Positions 35,042-44,141 of a stretch of DNA of 64,000 nt are shown here, in pieces. Source of the stretch: DASXUX01 sp036504595 (GTDB lineage: Bacteria > Planctomycetota > SZUA-567 > H5-PLA8); contig DASXUX010000109.1 in NCBI GenBank assembly GCA_036504595.1, positions 1-64,000 of the forward strand. The letters are read 5' to 3'. Made by a program: the position numbers and the translations under genes. Below the pieces are notes generated by a model that saw nothing but the letters and a program-made list of their open reading frames with translations, made no database searches and was not told where the DNA came from. Position 1 is the first letter of the stretch. Each line of letters begins with the position of its first letter.

Positions 35042-38000
35042 ATGAAGACCGAGGCGTTAGCATCCTTAACCGCGATCATTCTTCTTTCGTCCAGCGCAAC
35101 CCGCGCTTCCACGCCGACGGAGAATCTTGGCATTCGGGCGCTGCCGGCGCCGGGGAAAGTCACGGTTGATGGCAAGCTGGATGACTGGGACCTGAGCGGC
35201 GGAATTTTCGCGTGCGACAACGTAGAGGAGCAGCGCGAAAACTTTGGCGTGTGGATTCATCTGATGTACGACGCGCAGAACCTCTACGTCGCGGCGCATT
35301 GGGCGGATGACACGCCGCTGAACAATCCCGGCCAGACCTCCGGCGATTACGGCTTCCAGGCGGATTGTCTGCAATTTCGCATCATCACCTCTCCCGGCAC
35401 GCCGCAGGCGCTCGGCAATCACATGACCTGCTGGAAGGGACGTGATGGCAAGGATGTGGTCCTCGTTCAAATCGGCACGGACTTCAAGGGCGGCGAGATC
35501 AAAGACGCCAAGACGACGCATGGCGTGCAGCAGGCCTTCACGATTGACGCCGACGGCAAGGGTTATGTTCAGGAGATGGCGTTTCCGTGGAAGGTGCTGA
35601 CCAAGGATGGCCAGCCGCTGAAAGCCGGCGACAAATTTACGTTTACGGTGGAACCGAATTTCACCACGCCGGCCAAAGGCCGTCTGACGGTGAAGGACAT
35701 CTTCAAAGCCGGCATCACGCCCGATCGCGTCTTTACGTTCATGGCCAATCAGAGTTGGGGCACGGCGACGTGCGAAGCGAAAGGCAATGTGGAGCCGGCG
35801 CCGGTGCGACTGGCCGATGCGCGCGAGTTCCCGGTGAAGCTTGAGAACGGGCGGCTTGTCGCGAACTGGAACGGGCTGATCAAGCAGAAGGTGCTGCTCG
35901 GTTTCAAGACGATCAAGTTCAACATGCCGGTGGACGGATACATTTCGCTGAATATCTGCAAAGTAGGGCGGGCGTCCCTGCCCGCCGAGGATGGAAATCA
36001 GGCGGGCACGGAGGCCCGCCCCACCGTCGCGCGGCAGCTTTTGAACTGCGCGTTTATGAGCAAGGGCGAGCATGAAGTGAAGTGGGATGGACTGACGAAC
36101 TTGTCCTGGAACAAGCCGGGCGAGCCTGTCGAACCGGGCGATTACACCTGGAACGCGATTTATCACACCGGCATCGGTCTGCGCCTGAAAGGCTGGGCCT
36201 GCAACGGCGGGAACGCTCCGTGGGATGGCGTCACCGGCAAGGAAAATTGGGGCGGCGATCATGGGCTGCCGGTGGCGTGCGCGTCCGATCAGGACAGCGT
36301 TTACCTGGGTTGGAGCGGCGCGGAAGCGGGGCAGGCTCTGGTGTGCTGCGATCTGGATGGCAATGTGAAGTGGAAGAACAAACGCCAGGGGATGTGCGGC
36401 GCGGAATTGGTCGCGGTCGATGGCGGGTTCGTGTACGCCGTCAACTGGGGCCCGAACGGAACGAATTATGTTTACCGGTTGAACGCGAAGGACGGCAGTT
36501 ATGCGTGCTTCGACGGGACGGACTCGCCGGATCTTTTCCCGCGCAATTTGTGGCCTGATCCGAAGGGGAAGCCGGACCGAGTGGATGGGCTGCTCGCGTG
36601 TGGCGGGAAGCTATTCCTAAGCTACACGAAGGAAAACGCGATCATGGTGGTCGATGCCAAGACGGGGAAGCTGGAACGGACGCTAAACGTTCCGGCGCCG
36701 ACGTCGATGGCGCGCCGAACGGAGAATACTTTTTGCGTCGTATCTGGCGAGTCCGAAGTTCTCGTCCTTCAAACGAACGGCGCGTCGAGCGGGACGCTGG
36801 TTGTCGGCCTGAAGAACATCAAAGGCATCGCCACAGACAAAGACGGCAACCTCTACGTCTCCGTCCGCGACCCCGACCAGCAGGTCAAAGTCTTCAACAA
36901 AGAAGGAAAGCAGATCGCCGAGATCGGCCGCAAAGGCGGGCGCGCGAAGATCGGTAAATGGACGCCGGACGGAATGCTGGAACCGGCCGGCATCACGATC
37001 GATTCGCAGGGCAAGCTGTGGGTGATGGAAGCCGACACGGCGCCCAAGCGCGTGAGCGTGTGGGACAGCAAGACGGGCAAGTTCATCAAAGAGTTTTTTG
37101 GGCCGAGCAGCTACGGGGCTTTGGGCGGGGCGATCAATCCGGTTGATCCGAGCATCATGGTGGGGCAGGGGTGCGAGTGGAAGCTGGACTCTCAGACGGG
37201 GCGTTCCACATGCTTGGGGACGATTGTGCGCACGGGGATGGAGAATTCGCGGTTCGCGGTCGGGTCGAACGGAAAGCTGTATCTCGCGGTCGCGGGGAAC
37301 TGGTCTTACAACGTCGGGCCGCTGAATATTTTTGAGCGTGTCGGCGACGCGGACTACAAGCTGCGGACCGTCATTTACTATGCCGATGCCGATGGAAAAG
37401 AACTGCCGACGAACGCTCACGGCGAGAAAGCCAAGACGAAAAAGACGATGGTCTGGTCCGACGTGAACGGCGACGGCGAGCGCCAGCCTGAGGAAATCAG
37501 CGGGGTGGATGGCGAGCTGCGCTTCAGCGGTTGGTACATGTCGATGCTGCCGAACCTGACGATGTACTCCGGTTCGAACCAATTCAAATGCACGGGCTTC
37601 ACCGCTTGCGGCGCGCCGAAGTACGATTTGGGCAAGCCGGTGCCGATCGCGCCGGGACCGGTGAAGGACATGTGGGGGCTTGGGTCTCCCGATGATCGCT
37701 TTTACCTCTACGACGGGCCGTACAACGTCAACCATGGACTGTTTGCGTGCGTCGATATCGCCAGCGGCAAGACGCTCTGGCAGTATCCCAGCAACTTCAC
37801 GGGCGTGCACGGATCGCACAACGCTTGCCCGCCGGAAATCGGAATGGTGCGCGGAAGTTTTGGCGCGTGCGGTGCGGCGAAACTGCCTGATCCGATCGGC
37901 AACGTGTGGGTCATTGCGACGAACGTCGGCGAATGGCATTTGCTCACCGACCGCGGCTTTTATCTCACGCGCCTGTTCCAGGGCGATCCGATGAAGATGC

Positions 38001-38971
38001 AATTCCCCGAAAAAGCGGTGCCCGGCGCGATACTCGACAACTGCCCGCCCGGCATGGGCGGCGAGGATTTTGGCGGCTCATGCTGCTACGTCAAAGCCGG
38101 CACGGAGGCCGGCGCTACCGGCAACCTGTACGTGCAGGCTGGGAAGACTGGCTTCTGGAACGCTCAGGTGGTCGGGCTGGACACGGTAAAGGAGATGAAG
38201 GGCGAGCGGCTGCAGATCACGGCCGAAGATGTGAAGCAGGCGCATGCGCTGCGCGAACAGCAGCTTCAGGCCGTGGCCGGAACCAAGCGCATGAACATCG
38301 CTCACAAGACGGCGACGTTCACCGGCAACTGGGATCAGGACACGAAGGGCTTGGAGATCGCGAGCTTCAGCAAGTCTGAAGACGCGGCCGTTCGAACCGC
38401 CGCGGCCTGGGACGATCAGAATTTGTATCTGATGTGGGATGTTCGGGACGCGACGCCGTGGGGCAACTCAGCAGAAGTCGCCGAAGAAATGTACGTGCGC
38501 GGCGATACGGTTGATTTCCAGCTCGGCACGGATGCGAAGGCGGACAAGAACCGCGGCGAAGCGGGGCTCGGCGATCTGCGGCTGTCGATCGGAAGTCTGA
38601 AAGGCAAGGAAACGGCGGTGCTCTATCGCAAGCGCGCCGCCGAGAAGCATCCGAAGACGTTCAGTTCCGGCGTGATCAAAGAGTACGTGATGGAGAGCGT
38701 GACGATTGTTGATGGCGCGAAGATTACGGCGAAGAAGCGCGACAAAGCCTACACGGTTGAGGCTGCGATTCCGCTGAGCGCACTGGACCTGAAGCCCACG
38801 GGCGGCTTGAGTCTGCGCGGCGATTTCGGCGTGACGCACGGCGATCAGGCCAGCCAGCGCACGCGGCTGCGGACGTACTGGAATAATCAGCACACGGGGA
38901 TTGTGGACGACGTGGTTTTTGAGCTGCAGATGGAGCCGAAGAACTGGGGGGAACTCATCTTCCAGCAGTAA
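35042..38971 (+). CDS. Large secreted protein with two CBM9-like domains and a beta-propeller core
   Basis: A 1309-residue exported protein (signal peptide 1-23). Residues of about 35-270 form a CBM9-like domain ('VTVDGKLDDWDLSGG', 'MYDAQNLYVAAHWADD'). The region 300-380 is FlgD/Ig-like. About 420-1050 is a quinoprotein/NHL-type propeller ('GIATDKDGNLYVSVRD', 'GITIDSQGKLWVMEADT', 'VNGDGERQPEE'). A second CBM9-like domain (about 1110-1300) ends the protein. The architecture suggests an extracellular binding or lyase-like protein acting on polysaccharide; no catalytic residues can be named. Two class A palindromic repeats are inserted in frame, in both orientations. Confidence 0.75.
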   Translation: MKTEALASLTAIILLSSSATRASTPTENLGIRALPAPGKVTVDGKLDDWDLSGGIFACDNVEEQRENFGVWIHLMYDAQNLYVAAHWADDTPLNNPGQTSGDYGFQADCLQFRIITSPGTPQALGNHMTCWKGRDGKDVVLVQIGTDFKGGEIKDAKTTHGVQQAFTIDADGKGYVQEMAFPWKVLTKDGQPLKAGDKFTFTVEPNFTTPAKGRLTVKDIFKAGITPDRVFTFMANQSWGTATCEAKGNVEPAPVRLADAREFPVKLENGRLVANWNGLIKQKVLLGFKTIKFNMPVDGYISLNICKVGRASLPAEDGNQAGTEARPTVARQLLNCAFMSKGEHEVKWDGLTNLSWNKPGEPVEPGDYTWNAIYHTGIGLRLKGWACNGGNAPWDGVTGKENWGGDHGLPVACASDQDSVYLGWSGAEAGQALVCCDLDGNVKWKNKRQGMCGAELVAVDGGFVYAVNWGPNGTNYVYRLNAKDGSYACFDGTDSPDLFPRNLWPDPKGKPDRVDGLLACGGKLFLSYTKENAIMVVDAKTGKLERTLNVPAPTSMARRTENTFCVVSGESEVLVLQTNGASSGTLVVGLKNIKGIATDKDGNLYVSVRDPDQQVKVFNKEGKQIAEIGRKGGRAKIGKWTPDGMLEPAGITIDSQGKLWVMEADTAPKRVSVWDSKTGKFIKEFFGPSSYGALGGAINPVDPSIMVGQGCEWKLDSQTGRSTCLGTIVRTGMENSRFAVGSNGKLYLAVAGNWSYNVGPLNIFERVGDADYKLRTVIYYADADGKELPTNAHGEKAKTKKTMVWSDVNGDGERQPEEISGVDGELRFSGWYMSMLPNLTMYSGSNQFKCTGFTACGAPKYDLGKPVPIAPGPVKDMWGLGSPDDRFYLYDGPYNVNHGLFACVDIASGKTLWQYPSNFTGVHGSHNACPPEIGMVRGSFGACGAAKLPDPIGNVWVIATNVGEWHLLTDRGFYLTRLFQGDPMKMQFPEKAVPGAILDNCPPGMGGEDFGGSCCYVKAGTEAGATGNLYVQAGKTGFWNAQVVGLDTVKEMKGERLQITAEDVKQAHALREQQLQAVAGTKRMNIAHKTATFTGNWDQDTKGLEIASFSKSEDAAVRTAAAWDDQNLYLMWDVRDATPWGNSAEVAEEMYVRGDTVDFQLGTDAKADKNRGEAGLGDLRLSIGSLKGKETAVLYRKRAAEKHPKTFSSGVIKEYVMESVTIVDGAKITAKKRDKAYTVEAAIPLSALDLKPTGGLSLRGDFGVTHGDQASQRTRLRTYWNNQHTGIVDDVVFELQMEPKNWGELIFQQ
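35963..36025. repeat. In-frame class A double hairpin with G/C-swapped stems
   Basis: Two hairpins, GCGGGC-GTCCCT-GCCCGC and GCGGGC-ACGGAG-GCCCGC, are separated by 15 bases. The loops are the reverse complements of those in the copy at 1599, but the stems are GCGGGC/GCCCGC instead of GCCGGC/GCCGGC. The insert is translated in frame (VGRASLPAE...GTEARPTVA). Confidence 0.8.
38093..38119 (-). repeat. In-frame class A repeat, reverse orientation
   Basis: The reverse complement reads GGTAGCGCCGGCCTCCGTGC and onward, identical to the first hairpin of the copies at 1497 and 3852. Here the opposite strand is translated, as KAGTEAGAT. Confidence 0.85.
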
Positions 38972-38980
38972 CATAACAGC

Positions 38981-39010
38981 AGGGTTCAGGGTTCGGGGGT
39001 CAGGGTTCGG
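38981..39010. repeat. Tandem phrase repeat (CAGGGTTC type)
   Basis: Three imperfect copies of AGGGTTC(A/G)GGG just after the stop codon of the large propeller protein gene. A further copy of the same phrase lies at 39277-39302. Confidence 0.7.
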
Positions 39011-39039
39011 TCGGCTGGTGCAGCTTGCGGACGACTAAG

Positions 39040-39112
39040 AACCGTTTAATATATTTAGCTAATAAAGTGCAAAATTAGTGCAACATTTTTGGGCCTGAAA
39101 CGTCATATATTA
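39040..39112. other. AT-rich island in the 720-base gene-free stretch
   Basis: A sharply AT-rich run (for example TTTAATATATTTAGC) in an otherwise GC-rich region. It precedes the GTGCAC repeat cluster and itself contains two GTGCAA words (39067 and 39077). No gene is visible between 38972 and 39691; an open frame at 39089-39538 is built from the repeats and looks spurious. It could be a promoter region or the edge of foreign DNA. Confidence 0.4.
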
Positions 39113-39185
39113 TGGGATAGAGGAGGGATACTCTGCCTGTGCATTTGGGTGATGTTTCACGACCGTTCAGTTAGGGTCTGCACAT

Positions 39186-39506
39186 GTGCAGTTCTTTACA
39201 GGAAAGAGACAGAGGCCCCACGGGCAAGGGATGCCCGTGATACGACGCACGGTGCAGTCTTGGACAGAAAAGACGGCAGGGTTCGGGGGTCGGGGTTCAG
39301 GGCGACAGCGGGGGGTGAGCGATCACCACACGTGCACTTTTTTACAGGCGTGAAGCGATGGGTTGAGGGAGAAAAAAGAAGGAGAGGGCGCTCCGACCTC
39401 ACAGGTGCACTTTTTTACAGAAGTTGCGCGCGTTGGCGGCTGGCATCGGTCTGCAAACGGAAAAGGCGCGACCGACGGCATTCACCACAGGTGCACTTTT
39501 TTACAG
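39186..39506 (+). repeat. Cluster of five 16-base GTGCAC-T6-ACAG direct repeats
   Basis: GTGCACTTTTTTACAG occurs exactly at 39332, 39405 and 39491, with diverged copies at 39186 (GTGCAGTTCTTTACAG) and 39252 (GTGCAGTCTTGGACAG). The start-to-start spacing is 66, 80, 73 and 86 bases. The best copies share a longer preceding context (CACAG or CACAC). The spacers are unrelated in sequence, and one of them holds a tandem phrase repeat. The repeats are too short and the spacing too long for a CRISPR array. The next gene starts at 39692. Confidence 0.75.
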
Positions 39507-39691
39507 AGATTTGGGCTCGCTTGCGGCGGCGATACTGACAGGCGGCGCTTGCGGCGGGCGGCAAGCGGTGGCAGCATATATGCGTCAAGGAAAGTTCCGC
39601 GCGTGTTTGGATGTTGAGCTCGCAACGAGTCAGATTCTTCGTGTTGCCGCGATTTCGCGCGGCACCAGATTGATCTAAGGAGAGACTTGAG

Positions 39692-40750
39692 ATGGCGAAC
39701 GCTGGACCTATCCGCATTGGCATTGTTGGAATCGGCCGGGCAGGCTGGGGAATGCACTGCAAGGAGCTCGAAGGAAAGGAGAACATGTTCAAGATCGTCG
39801 CGGCCTGCGATGTTCTGGCCGACCGGCGCGAGAAGATGGCGGCTAAGTATGGCTGCAAGACGTACGAGAGCATCGAGCAGCTCGTCGCAGACCCGGACGT
39901 GGAACTGGTCGATATCGCGACGCGCTCCGCCGAACACCTGCCGCACGCGCTCTTGGCGCTGAAGGCGAAGAAGTATGTTTTTCTTGAGAAACCGATCTGC
40001 CTCGATTACGCCGAAGCCAAGAAGCTGAAATCGGCCGCCGACAAGAACAAAGGCAAAATCTTCTTCCGGCACAATCGCCGTTTCGAGCCGACCTATCAGC
40101 ACATTCGCGAAATCATGGCGTCGGGAATTTTGGGCGACATCTTTGAAGTCAAGCTGCGCCGCATGGGCTACGCGCGCCGCGATGACTGGCAGACGCTCAT
40201 CTCATGCAATGGCGGCCAGTTGCTCAACTGGGGCCCGCACATTGTCGATCACGCCCTGCGCCTGCTCGAATCGCCCGTAAAGAGCATCTTCGGCGACTTG
40301 AAGACGGTGGCCTGCGTCGGCGATGCCGAAGACCATCTGAAGATCGTGCTCGTCGGAAAAAACGGCCGCCTGGTCGATATGCAGATCAGCGGCGGCTCGT
40401 CCATTAAGGAGCCCGAGTACATCGTGCTCGGCACCAAGGGCGGCCTGCACGCGACCGGCGACGACATCTGCCTGCGCTACATCGATCCGGAAGCGAAGCT
40501 GCCGCCGCGCCGCGCCAATCCCGGCACGCCGAACGAGAACTTCGGCACGCCCGAAACGCTGCCGTGGATCGAGAAGACGATCAAGGCCGCCCCGTCCACC
40601 AAGTGCGACATGCCCAACACGATCTGGATCAAGTTGTACGAAGCGGTGCGCGAAGGCAAGCCGTTCCCGATTACGACCGACGAAGCCGTGGAAGTGATGC
40701 GTGTGATCACCGCCGTTAAGAAAGGCACGAAGTACGAAATCAAAAGATAG
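39692..40750 (+). CDS. Gfo/Idh/MocA family oxidoreductase (cytosolic)
   Basis: A 352-residue dehydrogenase-like protein; the start follows AAGGAGAG. The nucleotide-binding loop is 'GIVGIGRAGWG', the family motif is 'FLEKPICLDYAEAKKL' with the conserved Glu-Lys-Pro, and the substrate domain has 'GGQLLNWGPHIVDHALRLL' with His in the usual catalytic position. There is no signal sequence, unlike the paralogue at 29998, so this one acts on imported sugar. The isomerase/epimerase and sulfatase genes follow on the same strand. Confidence 0.9.
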   Translation: MANAGPIRIGIVGIGRAGWGMHCKELEGKENMFKIVAACDVLADRREKMAAKYGCKTYESIEQLVADPDVELVDIATRSAEHLPHALLALKAKKYVFLEKPICLDYAEAKKLKSAADKNKGKIFFRHNRRFEPTYQHIREIMASGILGDIFEVKLRRMGYARRDDWQTLISCNGGQLLNWGPHIVDHALRLLESPVKSIFGDLKTVACVGDAEDHLKIVLVGKNGRLVDMQISGGSSIKEPEYIVLGTKGGLHATGDDICLRYIDPEAKLPPRRANPGTPNENFGTPETLPWIEKTIKAAPSTKCDMPNTIWIKLYEAVREGKPFPITTDEAVEVMRVITAVKKGTKYEIKR

Positions 40751-40818
40751 GGTTCAGGGTTCGGGGGCCAGGGCTCAGGGAGGATGTTCTCTGCGTCCTC
40801 CGCGTCCTCTGCGGTGAG
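40750..40818. repeat. Two tandem phrase repeats after the oxidoreductase gene
   Basis: A GGGTTCAGGG-type phrase (40750-40780) begins at the stop codon itself. A CTGCGTCCTCCGCGTCCTC-type phrase follows (40786-40818). Confidence 0.7.
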
Positions 40819-40920
40819 ATGTTTGCCCGGCGCAGTTTGCGCGCGCGGTGTATGTAGAGCGAACAAAACCGCGGCGCGTGGCGCCGCTCGTCAATACGAG
40901 TCAATGAAAGGGGAACGACC

Positions 40921-41751
40921 ATGAAACGCTTGCTGTTGGTGACCGTCTTTGGAATGGCGCTGCTCGCCGGTGCAACTCGCGCGGAAGAAACCGCGGCGGA
41001 GAAACTGGGATGGAAGCTGGCCTATCAGTGCTACACGTTCCGGGCGCTGAGCTTCTTTGAGACTGTCGATATCGCTCAGAAGCAGGGCGTGAAGTACCTG
41101 GAAATTTACGGCGGCCAGAAGATCAAGCCAGACTCGCCGAAAGGCAAAGTCATGGGCGCGGGCATGACCGAAGAGGACATCACCGAGGTCAAGAAGAAGC
41201 TGGCCGATGCTGGCGGGATCAAGATCGTCGCGTTCGGCGTGACGGGCGCCGACAAGGGCAACTTCGAGTTCGCCAAGAAGATGGGCATCGAAGTCATCAC
41301 GTCCGAAGCGCCGGAAAGCTCGTTCCCGGAAGTCGAAAAGCGCTGCGTCGAGTACGGCATCAAGGTCGCTCTGCACAATCACCCGAAGCCATCGCATTAC
41401 TGGGACGCGCAGACCGTGCTGGCGGGACTGACGCCCGAGATCAAGAACATCGGCGCGTGTGCCGACACCGGCCACTGGGTGCGCTCCGGCCTGGTTCCGG
41501 TCGAATGCCTCAAGAAGCTCGAAGGCCACATCGTCTCGTTGCACTTCAAGGATCTGGCTGCGAACAAGCAGGACGCGCCGTGGGGCACCGGCAACAGCGA
41601 CGCCAAGGGCCAGTTGGCGGAACTCAAGCGCCAGAATTTCAAAGGCATTTTCTCGATCGAATACGAATCCACGACCGGGCAGACGCTGATCGACAACGTC
41701 GGCAAGTGCGTGGAGTTCTTCAACGCGACCGCCGCGGAGTTGTCGAAGTAA
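40921..41751 (+). CDS. Secreted sugar phosphate isomerase/epimerase-type TIM barrel
   Basis: A 276-residue protein of the xylose isomerase-like/AP endonuclease 2 fold, with a signal peptide (1-20). Barrel strands and metal-site residues typical of the family are visible: 'YQCYTFRALSF', 'YLEIYGG', 'VALHNHPKPSHYWD' (His), 'IGACADTGHWVRSG' (Asp and His), 'IVSLHFKDLA' (His) and 'FSIEYES' (Glu). The active site therefore looks complete. The start follows AAGGGGAA. Export, unusual for an enzyme named after sugar phosphates, is common for this group in Planctomycetota and suggests action on free sugars in the periplasm. Confidence 0.85.
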   Translation: MKRLLLVTVFGMALLAGATRAEETAAEKLGWKLAYQCYTFRALSFFETVDIAQKQGVKYLEIYGGQKIKPDSPKGKVMGAGMTEEDITEVKKKLADAGGIKIVAFGVTGADKGNFEFAKKMGIEVITSEAPESSFPEVEKRCVEYGIKVALHNHPKPSHYWDAQTVLAGLTPEIKNIGACADTGHWVRSGLVPVECLKKLEGHIVSLHFKDLAANKQDAPWGTGNSDAKGQLAELKRQNFKGIFSIEYESTTGQTLIDNVGKCVEFFNATAAELSK

Positions 41752-41755
41752 GGTG

Positions 41756-41801
41756 GCACGCACGTGACCGTCTCGGCTTTTTGAGACGGTCTCGTGCGTG
41801 C
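41756..41801 (+). terminator. Long terminator-like hairpin after the isomerase gene
   Basis: Arms GCACGCACG-TGACCGTCTC and GAGACGGTC-TCGTGCGTGC form a nearly perfect 19-bp stem around GGCTTTTT. It begins four bases after the stop codon. Confidence 0.6.
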
Positions 41802-41819
41802 GGCTTGGAAGCGATGCGG

Positions 41820-41843
41820 GACGGCCGCGATGTTGCGGCCGTC
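41820..41843. other. Second perfect hairpin before the sulfatase gene
   Basis: GACGGCCGC and GCGGCCGTC pair over 9 bp around GATGTT. It lies about 20 bases before the start codon, just upstream of the GGAGGG ribosome site of the sulfatase gene, so it could be a leader structure or the tail of the preceding terminator. Confidence 0.45.
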
Positions 41844-41865
41844 TGCAATTTAATGGAGGGACTTC

Positions 41866-43251
41866 ATGCGCGCGTTTTTGCTTTCACTGCTGGTTGTTTC
41901 CTGCGTCCTTTCAGCCGGCGAAGGGCGCAAGCCCAACCTCGTCTATGTCTTCGCCGATCAGTGGCGCGCGCAGGCGACCGGGTTTGCCGGGGACAAGAAC
42001 GTCCGCACGCCGGTCCTCGACAAACTCGCCACGCAAAGCGTTCGTTTCGCCAATGCCGTCTCGACCTGTCCGGTCTGCTCGCCATACCGCGGCAGTCTGC
42101 TGACCGGCCAGTACGCTCACACGCACGGCGTGTTCCTCAACGACGTGTGCTTGAGCAACAAGGCGGTCTCGATCGCGCAGGCCTACGCGAAAGCCGGCTA
42201 CAGCACCGGCTACATCGGCAAGTGGCACGTCGATGGACATGGCCGCTCCACTTTCATTCCGCGCGAGCGTCGTCAAGGCTTCGACTTCTGGAAGGTCCTC
42301 GAATGCACGCACAGCTATAACAAATCGCCCTACTACGCTGACGAAAACGCGAGGCTGGTTTGGGAAGGCTACGACGCGGCCGCTCAAACGCGCGAAGCGC
42401 AGAGTTACATTCGCGAGCACGCCGGGAAGGAGCCGTTCGCGCTCTTTTTGTCGTGGGGCCCGCCGCACAATCCCTACGAGACCGCGCCCGAAAAATTCCG
42501 GGCGATGTACAAACCGGAAGCTCTTGAGCTTCGCCCGAACGTGCAAGGCGGCGATAAAGTTCGCGCGGACCTCGCCGGCTACTATGCGCACTGTTCGGCG
42601 TTGGACGAATGCCTGGGCTGGATTTGGGAAACGCTGCGCGAATGCAAAATCGAAGACGACACGATCTTCGTCTTCACTTCCGACCACGGCGACATGCTGG
42701 GCTCGCAAGGCGAGAAGCGCAAGCAGCGTCCGTACGATGAGGCGATTCTGGTTCCCTTTGTGATTCATTGGTCCAAGCTGACGAAAGAAGCGCGCGTCAT
42801 TGCGACGCCCATCGCCACGCCCGACATCATGCCCACGCTGCTGGGCCTGTGCGGCATCGACATTCCCGCGAGCGTGGAGGGCACGGACTTCTCCGGACAT
42901 CTGAAAGGCGGACCGGCGCCCACCGACGGCGCGGCGCTGATCGCCTGCTACACGCCGTTTGGCGAATGGACCCGCGCCGCCGGCGGACGCGAATATCGCG
43001 GCCTTCGGACCGAACGCTACACGTATGTTCGCACGCTGGACGGTCCCTGGCTGCTCTACGACAACCAAGCCGATCCGTATCAGCAGAAGAATCTCTGTGG
43101 CGACGCTCAAGCTGCCGCAGTGCAGAAGGAACTGGACGAACGGTTGCGCGCGAAACTCACAAAGATCAAGGACGATTTTCAGTCCGGCCCGGAGCTGCTT
43201 AAGAAGTGGGGCTATCAGACCGACAAGACGGGGACGATGCCGACGAACTAA
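41866..43251 (+). CDS. Secreted type I (formylglycine) sulfatase
   Basis: A 461-residue exported arylsulfatase-family hydrolase (signal peptide 1-18; start after GGAGGG). The formylglycine site is C71-S-P-Y-R75 followed by 'GSLLTG', matching the CXPXR signature, so Cys71 is expected to be oxidised by an FGE or anSME enzyme. Metal ligands are in 'FADQWR' near the N terminus and 'FTSDHGDMLG' in the middle, with 'GKWHVDGHG' in between. It probably removes sulfate esters from a polysaccharide. The only SUMF1 domain in the window (at 366) lacks one catalytic cysteine, so the maturase is probably encoded elsewhere. Confidence 0.92.
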   Translation: MRAFLLSLLVVSCVLSAGEGRKPNLVYVFADQWRAQATGFAGDKNVRTPVLDKLATQSVRFANAVSTCPVCSPYRGSLLTGQYAHTHGVFLNDVCLSNKAVSIAQAYAKAGYSTGYIGKWHVDGHGRSTFIPRERRQGFDFWKVLECTHSYNKSPYYADENARLVWEGYDAAAQTREAQSYIREHAGKEPFALFLSWGPPHNPYETAPEKFRAMYKPEALELRPNVQGGDKVRADLAGYYAHCSALDECLGWIWETLRECKIEDDTIFVFTSDHGDMLGSQGEKRKQRPYDEAILVPFVIHWSKLTKEARVIATPIATPDIMPTLLGLCGIDIPASVEGTDFSGHLKGGPAPTDGAALIACYTPFGEWTRAAGGREYRGLRTERYTYVRTLDGPWLLYDNQADPYQQKNLCGDAQAAAVQKELDERLRAKLTKIKDDFQSGPELLKKWGYQTDKTGTMPTN

Positions 43252-43291
43252 AGCAATCAATACCGCGATCGTAAGGGACCGGAGGGAGTTC

Positions 43292-43993
43292 ATGCCAACC
43301 GCAACTCACGTCGAACACCATTTCACCGCCTCGGAAACCGTGCGCGACATTGTCATCGGCATGTCCGACGGGCTCACCGTGCCGTTCGCGCTTGCCGCGG
43401 GCCTGGCCGGCGCCATCGACGCGACTCACATCATCGTAACGGCTGGAGTCGCGGAGATCGCCGCCGGTTCGATCGCGATGGGGCTGGGCGGCTATCTAGC
43501 GACCAGAGGGGATGCGGAGCACTACGAGAGCGAGCGCACGCGCGAGCAGTGGGAGGTGGACAACAAGCCTGAGGTCGAGATGCAGGAGGTGCGCGAGGCT
43601 TTCATTGAATACGGCCTGAGCGAAAAGGAGACGGAACCGATTGTGCAGGCGCTCAAAGCGCGGCCGCAGGCCTGGATCGATTTCATGATGCGCTTCGAAC
43701 TGGGCTTGGAGAAGCCAGAGCCGACGCGCGCGCGCAACAGCGCGTTGACGATTGCACTGTCGTATATCGCGGGCGGTTTCATCCCGCTTGCGCCGTATAT
43801 TTTTCTGCAGCATGCGCAGCACGCGTTCGCTATTTCAGTCGGCGTGACATTGGCGGCGCTGGCCGTCTTCGGTGGAATCAAAGGGCATTTCACGGGCACC
43901 AGTCCGATTCGAAGCGGTTTGCAGACGACGCTGATCGGCGGCATCGCGGCGGCCGCGGCGTATGGCTTGGCCAAACTGGTTGGCGGAGCGTAG
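43292..43993 (+). CDS. VIT1/CCC1-type iron/manganese transporter
   Basis: A 233-residue membrane protein. The ATG at 43292 follows GGAGGGAG; a longer open frame upstream overlaps the sulfatase gene and is not real. The first membrane helix carries 'GMSDGLTVPFALAAGLAGA', the hallmark of the family, followed by 'GSIAMGLGGYLATRGD', a cytosolic Glu-rich metal-binding helical region ('EVEMQEVREAFIEYGLSEKE'), and three C-terminal membrane helices. It should export ferrous iron or manganese from the cytosol into a compartment or out of the cell. Confidence 0.88.
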   Translation: MPTATHVEHHFTASETVRDIVIGMSDGLTVPFALAAGLAGAIDATHIIVTAGVAEIAAGSIAMGLGGYLATRGDAEHYESERTREQWEVDNKPEVEMQEVREAFIEYGLSEKETEPIVQALKARPQAWIDFMMRFELGLEKPEPTRARNSALTIALSYIAGGFIPLAPYIFLQHAQHAFAISVGVTLAALAVFGGIKGHFTGTSPIRSGLQTTLIGGIAAAAAYGLAKLVGGA

Positions 43994-44141
43994 CACTTCT
44001 GAAATGATAGCTTCTCTCGCGAATTCCTGCATTATTTCTGCCGCACAATGCGTCACCCTTTGTAGCGGGAAGTGCCCAGGGCGCGATTCTCGAACAACTC
44101 AGGTTCAGAACATGGGCCGTGTAGAAAGCGAGGGCCGCCCA

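Noticed and set aside
39186..39506. A CRISPR array
   Set aside because: The repeats are only 16 bases with 50-70-base spacers, two copies are diverged, and no cas gene is present.
39089..39538. A 149-codon frame in the gene-free region
   Set aside because: It is made of the GTGCAC repeats read in shifting contexts ('VHFFTG', 'GALFYR'), has no ribosome site and no protein-like composition.
42959..43291. A longer N terminus for the VIT1/CCC1 transporter
   Set aside because: The extension overlaps the sulfatase gene in another frame. The ATG at 43292 has a strong ribosome site and starts at the family's usual N terminus.
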